From: Verrucomicrobiota bacterium
GTDB taxonomy: Bacteria; Verrucomicrobiota; Verrucomicrobiia; Opitutales; UBA953
Assembly (NCBI GenBank): GCA_005798925.1
Contig: SYID01000080.1
Coordinates: forward strand, 1 to 9,798
DNA: 9,798 nucleotides
Direction of reading: 5' to 3'
The notes below the pieces were generated by a model. The model ran no database searches and had not been told where the DNA came from. It was given only the letters and a program-made list of their open reading frames with translations. Of this stretch, positions 6,275 to 9,798 are shown piece after piece. The translations under genes were made by a program, and so were the position numbers. Every line of letters starts with the position of its first letter. Positions within the stretch are counted from its first letter, which is position 1.

Positions 6275-7816
6275 ATGTCCCGCCCGTTCTACATCACCAC
6301 GGCCATCGACTACGCGAACGGCTCACCCCACCTCGGCCACGCCTACGAGAAGGTGTTGTCCGACGTGATCGCCCGCCACCAACGCATGTCCGGCCGCAAG
6401 GTCCATTTCCTCACGGGTCTCGACGAGCACGGCCAGAAGGTCCAGCAGACCGCGCTCAGGCGCGGCCTCGAACCGCAGGCCCTCGTCGACGAGATCGCCG
6501 GGGTCTTCAAGGGCATGCTGGCCGACCTGAACATCTCGAACGACGACTATATCCGCACGACCGAAACCCGGCACAAGCAGGTCGTCCAACATTTCCTCCA
6601 GAAATTATTCGACCAAGGCCTGATCTACAAAGGGTCGAAGACCGACTGGTATTCCACCCGGCAGGAGCAGTTCCTGACCGACAAAGACCGCTCTCCCGAC
6701 GGCTCGTGGCCGGAGATCTACGGCGAAGTCACCCAGACGACCGAGGAGAATTATTACTTCAAGCTGACGCAGTTCCAGCCTTGGCTGATCGAGCACCTGA
6801 GAACCCATCCGGACTTCATCACGCCGCGCTTCCGGCAGAACCAGGTCCTCGAGTTCCTCAAGGAGCCGATGAACGACCTCTGCATCTCCCGTCCGAAATC
6901 ACGCCTGACCTGGGGCATCGAGCTGCCGTTCGACCCCGCTTTCGTGACGTACGTCTGGTTCGACGCGCTGACAAACTACTACTCCGCCGTCGCCGACCAA
7001 GGCCGCTGGCCCGCCGACGTGCACGTGATCGGCAAGGACATCCTCTCCCCGCCCCACGCGGTCTACTGGCCGTGCATGCTCAAGGCCCTCGGCCTCGAGC
7101 CGCCGCGCCAGCTGCTCGTCCACGGCTGGTGGACGGTCAACAGCCAGAAAGCCTCGAAGTCCGCCGGCAACGCCGCGGACACGCTCGGTTTCGTCCGCAC
7201 CCACGGCGCGGATGCGTTCCGCTACTACCTCTGCCGCGAGATGGTGGTCGGTCAGGACGCGGATTTCTCGACGCAGACCTTCGAGAACCGCTACAAAGCC
7301 GACCTCGGCAACAACCTCGGCAACCTCGTGAACCGCCTGCTCAACATGGTCGGCCGCAGCTACGCCGGCGCGATTCCGGCGGCCGCCGCCGACGAGGAGC
7401 CCGAAAAGAACCTGCGCGCCCTGTGGACCGAATCCGTCCGCAAATACGACGCCGCTTTCACCGACTATCAGCTCAGCCATGCGCTCGAGGCCCTGTGGGT
7501 CTTCATCAGCGCGATGAACGCCTACATCGAGGCCCGCGCGCCGTGGAAGCTCGCGAAGTCCGCCGACCCGGCCGACCGCGCCCGCCTCGACTCCTGCCTC
7601 GCCCACGTCGCGGAGGGCCTCCGTCTCGTCGGCACGCTCCTTCTGCCGGTGATGCCCGGCACCTGCGCCATGCTCCTGACCAACCTCGGCCGTCCGGTCC
7701 CCGTCGCCTTCACCGGCCAGCTCACCTGGTCGGCCGCCTGCGCCGGCTCGCAAGTCGCCGAAAAATGCATCCTTTTCCCGCCGATCGAGCCTTCGACGGC
7801 TTCGCCGGCAGGCTGA
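6275..7816 (+). CDS. metG: Methionyl-tRNA synthetase
   Basis: This cytosolic class Ia synthetase charges tRNA-Met with methionine at the cost of ATP. Counting from the ATG at 6275 it has 513 residues. The HIGH-type motif is PHLGH (18-22), preceded by the expected FYITTAIDY strand. LTGLDEHGQKVQQ follows in the Rossmann fold. The connective domain (about 110-165) has no cysteines, so it is the zinc-free type. The second signature reads K292-A-S-K-S296 instead of KMSKS. The anticodon-binding helix bundle is marked by RYKADLGNNLGNLVNR. There is no C-terminal Trbp111-type tRNA-binding domain, so it is the short form. An in-frame ATG at 6263 would add MGSL; I prefer 6275 because homologues normally begin just before the FYITT strand. 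No Shine-Dalgarno site is obvious; only GGGG at 6265-6268 lies in the right place. Confidence 0.97.
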   Translation: MSRPFYITTAIDYANGSPHLGHAYEKVLSDVIARHQRMSGRKVHFLTGLDEHGQKVQQTALRRGLEPQALVDEIAGVFKGMLADLNISNDDYIRTTETRHKQVVQHFLQKLFDQGLIYKGSKTDWYSTRQEQFLTDKDRSPDGSWPEIYGEVTQTTEENYYFKLTQFQPWLIEHLRTHPDFITPRFRQNQVLEFLKEPMNDLCISRPKSRLTWGIELPFDPAFVTYVWFDALTNYYSAVADQGRWPADVHVIGKDILSPPHAVYWPCMLKALGLEPPRQLLVHGWWTVNSQKASKSAGNAADTLGFVRTHGADAFRYYLCREMVVGQDADFSTQTFENRYKADLGNNLGNLVNRLLNMVGRSYAGAIPAAAADEEPEKNLRALWTESVRKYDAAFTDYQLSHALEALWVFISAMNAYIEARAPWKLAKSADPADRARLDSCLAHVAEGLRLVGTLLLPVMPGTCAMLLTNLGRPVPVAFTGQLTWSAACAGSQVAEKCILFPPIEPSTASPAG

Positions 7817-7845
7817 TTGGACTTTTCCCACGGATAGCCCATCTT
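7817..7845 (+). promoter_or_regulatory. Weak candidate promoter before the isochorismate synthase gene
   Basis: In the 36-base gap after metG, TTGGAC (7817-7822) and CATCTT (7840-7845) are 17 bases apart and end 7 bases before the GTG start at 7853. The -35 match is fair, the -10 match is poor. If real, the transcript would have almost no leader. Read-through from metG is equally possible. Confidence 0.3.
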
Positions 7846-7852
7846 AGAAGCC

Positions 7853-9193
7853 GTGGAAACGCTCGACGCCAGCGAGGAAGCCAAGGCGCTGGCCGCCGCC
7901 GAAAGACGCGCCGTCGGCCTGGGCTTCGTCACTTACGCTTTTCGCACGCCGGAGCTGGATCCCTTGGCGGTGCTGGAGACGTTGGATGAACCCGCGCCCC
8001 GCGGTTACTTCGAGAACCCTTCCCGCCGGCGCGCCCACGCCGCCGGTTCGCCCGTCGCGATCTGGATCGGCCAGGGCGAGGCGCGTTTCGCGGAGGCCGA
8101 CCGCTGGCTGCGGGAACTGAACGACACGCTCACCTGCGTGGGCCCGCGGCCGCGCGTCATCGCCACTTTTCCGTTCTACCCCGGCTCGGCGGACGAGGGC
8201 GAGCCCGCCCGCCTGTTCCTGCCCGGGTGGCAGGTCGTGAACGAGGACGGCGTCACCATCGTGACCTTGGTCGAACGCGCCATCCCGGGTTGCGCGGCCC
8301 GGCTGACCGAGCGAGCGGAAAGCTTTCGTCGTTTCAGCTACCGCTCGACCCCGCCGCCGCCCCGCGCCCCCGTGCCGACGGTGCTCTCCGAGGTCGGAGG
8401 GGCTTGGTTCCCGTCCGCCGTCGTCCGGGCCACCGAACTGATCAAAGAGGGCTCCTTCGAGAAGATCGTGCTTTCCCGTGCGTTCGACTGGCGCCGCTCG
8501 GAGCCCTTCAGCATCCATGCGACCTTGCACCGCCTCCGTCGCGCCAACCCGCCCTGCCATACTTTCCTGGTCGACGAGACGGACGGCGCCATGGTCGGCG
8601 CCACGCCGGAGACCCTGCTGTCCCTTTTCGACGGCGCGGTGCGCTCCGAATCCGTCGCCGGCACCACCCGCCGGGGCGAATCCGCCTCGGAAGACGCCAG
8701 CCTCGCCGAAGCCCTGCTTACCAGCGAAAAAGACCGTCGTGAACACACCGCGGTGACCGCCTCCATCCTGCGCCGACTCCGCATGGTCGGCGTGATCGCC
8801 GCCACTTCCCGCGACGCCGAGCTGCTGCGCCTCGGCAACGTCATGCACCTGCGCACCCCGATCGAAGGGACGATGCCGGCCGATCGCCGTTTCCTCGAGG
8901 TCGCGGGCGAACTGCACCCGACCCCGGCCGTCGGCGGCAAGCCGCGGGCTCTGGCCCTCCCCTTCATTCCGGGTTTCGAACCGCACCAGCGAGGAATCTA
9001 CACGGGCGCGGTCGGCTGGGTGTCCGCCGACGGAAACTCCGGCAAGCTGTTCGTGGCCCTCCGCTGCGCCCGCCTCAAAGGCGCGTCGGCCCGCGCCTTC
9101 GCGGGCGCCGGGATCGTCGCCGGCTCCGACCCGGGCGCGGAGGCGACCGAGACGGAGATGAAGCTGCGCACGATCCTCGAGGCCTTGGTCTGA
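7853..9193 (+). CDS. menF: Isochorismate synthase (MenF/EntC family)
   Basis: This Mg-dependent enzyme converts chorismate to isochorismate, the entry step to menaquinone or to catecholate siderophores. The protein has 446 residues and the chorismate-utilising domain fills about 180-446. K204 in EKIVLSRA is the expected general base, and E253 in GATPE is at the spacing of the general acid (MenF K190/E240). Other hallmarks are AGTTRRG (269-275), SEKDRREH (291-298), HLRTPIEG (332-339), HPTPAVGG (355-362) and the Mg-binding acidic end EATETE (430-435). HPTPAVGG separates it from anthranilate and aminodeoxychorismate synthases. The N-terminal 170 residues are the less conserved family extension. 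Translation starts at GTG 7853; no in-frame ATG lies nearby. Dtd follows after one base, so the two are co-transcribed. No other menaquinone or siderophore gene is in view, so menF is preferred over entC/dhbC only as the housekeeping choice. Confidence 0.93.
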   Translation: METLDASEEAKALAAAERRAVGLGFVTYAFRTPELDPLAVLETLDEPAPRGYFENPSRRRAHAAGSPVAIWIGQGEARFAEADRWLRELNDTLTCVGPRPRVIATFPFYPGSADEGEPARLFLPGWQVVNEDGVTIVTLVERAIPGCAARLTERAESFRRFSYRSTPPPPRAPVPTVLSEVGGAWFPSAVVRATELIKEGSFEKIVLSRAFDWRRSEPFSIHATLHRLRRANPPCHTFLVDETDGAMVGATPETLLSLFDGAVRSESVAGTTRRGESASEDASLAEALLTSEKDRREHTAVTASILRRLRMVGVIAATSRDAELLRLGNVMHLRTPIEGTMPADRRFLEVAGELHPTPAVGGKPRALALPFIPGFEPHQRGIYTGAVGWVSADGNSGKLFVALRCARLKGASARAFAGAGIVAGSDPGAEATETEMKLRTILEALV

Positions 9194-9194
9194 G

Positions 9195-9638
9195 ATGCGC
9201 ATCGTGCTGCAACGCGTCCGCCGAGCCGGCGTCGCCCGCGCCGCAGAACCGGAGCAGGCCACGACGATCGGGCGCGGTTACGTGCTGCTCGTCGGCGTCG
9301 CCGAAGGCGACGACGAAGGGACCGCGCGTCGGCTGGCCGCCGACGTGGCCAAGGTCCGGCTGATGGAAGACGACGCCGGCAAGCTCGGGCGTTCGCTCAA
9401 GGACGCCGGCGGCGAGGTGCTGGCCGTCAGCCAGTTCACCCTGTTGGCTGATTTCTCCAAAGGCAACCGGCCTTCCTTCCATCGGGCCGCGCGACCCGAG
9501 GCGGCCCGCCTCCTCTTCGATCTCTTCGTTCGCCACCTTGGCGAGGCCCTCGGCAGCGCGGTCAAAGTCGGCTTTTTCGGCGAAGACATGCGCGTCGAAC
9601 TCCATAACGACGGGCCGGTCACCGTCGTGCTGGAGTAG
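9195..9638 (+). CDS. dtd: D-aminoacyl-tRNA deacylase
   Basis: This 147-residue cytosolic homodimer hydrolyses D-aminoacyl-tRNAs, and glycine mischarged on tRNA-Ala, recycling the tRNA. The length is normal for the bacterial family. The N-terminus MRIVLQRV is typical, as is GYVLLVGVAEGD. The active site is formed by S79-Q80-F81-T82-L83, followed by ADFSKGNRPSF, and by N138-D139-G140-P141-V142-T143, whose Gly-cis-Pro inserts into the neighbouring subunit and excludes L-amino acids. All key residues are intact. The ATG begins one base after the TGA of the isochorismate synthase gene (9191-9193), so translation is probably coupled. GAGG at 9179-9182 is a weak, distant ribosome site within the upstream gene. 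Stop TAG at 9636-9638. Confidence 0.97.
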   Translation: MRIVLQRVRRAGVARAAEPEQATTIGRGYVLLVGVAEGDDEGTARRLAADVAKVRLMEDDAGKLGRSLKDAGGEVLAVSQFTLLADFSKGNRPSFHRAARPEAARLLFDLFVRHLGEALGSAVKVGFFGEDMRVELHNDGPVTVVLE

Positions 9639-9645
9639 TTTAGGC

Positions 9646-9674
9646 TTAACCTTCCCCCCCGGCGGCCCTACCCC
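9646..9674 (+). promoter_or_regulatory. Very tentative promoter before hisF
   Basis: In the 46-base gap after dtd, TTAACC (9646-9651) and TACCCC (9669-9674) stand 17 bases apart. The ATG of hisF follows 10 bases later with no Shine-Dalgarno site. The spacer contains a run of seven C (9654-9660). The -10 match is poor, and hisF may simply be read through from dtd. Confidence 0.2.
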
Positions 9675-9684
9675 AAGTCACCGC

Positions 9685-9798
9685 ATGCTATCCGTCCGCA
9701 TCATCCCCTGCCTCGACGTCCATGCCGGACGCGTCGTCAAAGGCGTCAAGTTCGAGGCGCTGCGCGACGGCGGCGACCCCGTGGCGGTGGCGGCGGCC
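9685..9798 (+). CDS. hisF: Imidazole glycerol phosphate synthase subunit HisF, N-terminal fragment
   Basis: The first 38 codons run off the right edge. The sequence begins MLSVRIIPCLDV and continues GRVVKGVKF and LRDGGDP, which is the diagnostic N-terminal strand and phosphate-binding region of HisF. The catalytic general acid/base D11 and K19 are both in place. HisF is the cyclase half of the HisF-HisH complex. With ammonia from HisH it converts PRFAR to imidazole glycerol phosphate and AICAR, linking histidine and purine synthesis. The ATG at 9685 gives the standard family start. Whether hisH or hisA adjoins cannot be seen here. Confidence 0.96.
   Translation, partial: MLSVRIIPCLDVHAGRVVKGVKFEALRDGGDPVAVAAA

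Noticed and set aside
6232..7989. 585-codon open frame on the + strand overlapping metG
   Set aside because: It runs in another frame over the whole of metG and into the isochorismate synthase gene. The product is rich in Arg, Pro and Gly without any domain, as expected of an open shadow frame in GC-rich DNA, whereas the metG frame has all synthetase motifs.
7844..9262. 472-codon open frame on the - strand over the isochorismate synthase gene
   Set aside because: Antisense to a gene with intact catalytic signatures; it covers the end of that gene and the start of dtd and has no domain of its own.
1..9798. Mobile element, CRISPR array, defence island or other undescribed multi-gene system
   Set aside because: No transposase, integrase, terminal inverted repeats, spaced direct repeats or toxin/nuclease-type genes are visible. 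Gene content is housekeeping plus two lineage-specific proteins on one strand with uniform composition.

Overview
The window looks like ordinary chromosomal DNA from a GC-rich member of the Verrucomicrobiota, most likely an Opitutales/Opitutaceae-like bacterium. The main pointer is the 1105-residue secreted protein at 348-3665. Its architecture (N-terminal propeller-like dehydrogenase domain, HEAT-type helical repeats, C-terminal CxxCH haem domain) is typical of the Planctomycetes-Verrucomicrobia group. The strong third-position G/C preference fits. The lineage is an inference; there is no rRNA in the window.

All supported genes are on the + strand. From left to right: the last 45 codons of a short-chain dehydrogenase/reductase (1-138); a 209-base AT-richer gap with a good sigma-70-type promoter; the large PVC-type cytochrome-like protein (348-3665); a small two-helix membrane protein with a clear Shine-Dalgarno site (3768-4304); a hairpin and a second promoter region (about 4314-4414); an unrecognised 594-residue cytosolic protein (4415-6199); methionyl-tRNA synthetase (6275-7816); an isochorismate synthase (7853-9193); D-aminoacyl-tRNA deacylase one base after it (9195-9638); and the first 38 codons of hisF (9685 to the window edge).

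Functionally the right half is housekeeping: tRNA charging with methionine, the first committed step from chorismate to isochorismate (menaquinone or a siderophore), removal of D-amino acids from mischarged tRNA, and histidine/purine-linked imidazole glycerol phosphate synthesis. The isochorismate synthase and dtd are almost certainly co-transcribed. The left half is lineage-specific: the haem protein and the 594-residue protein have no firm biochemical role that can be read from sequence.

No mobile elements, CRISPR arrays, tRNA or rRNA genes, integration sites or defence systems are visible. I see no convincing new multi-gene system. The points most worth a second look are the uncharacterised 594-residue protein, the frequent absence of Shine-Dalgarno sites with promoter-like boxes almost touching the start codon (best case at 335-348), and an unusual KASKS signature in the methionyl-tRNA synthetase. 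No gap between genes exceeds 300 bases.
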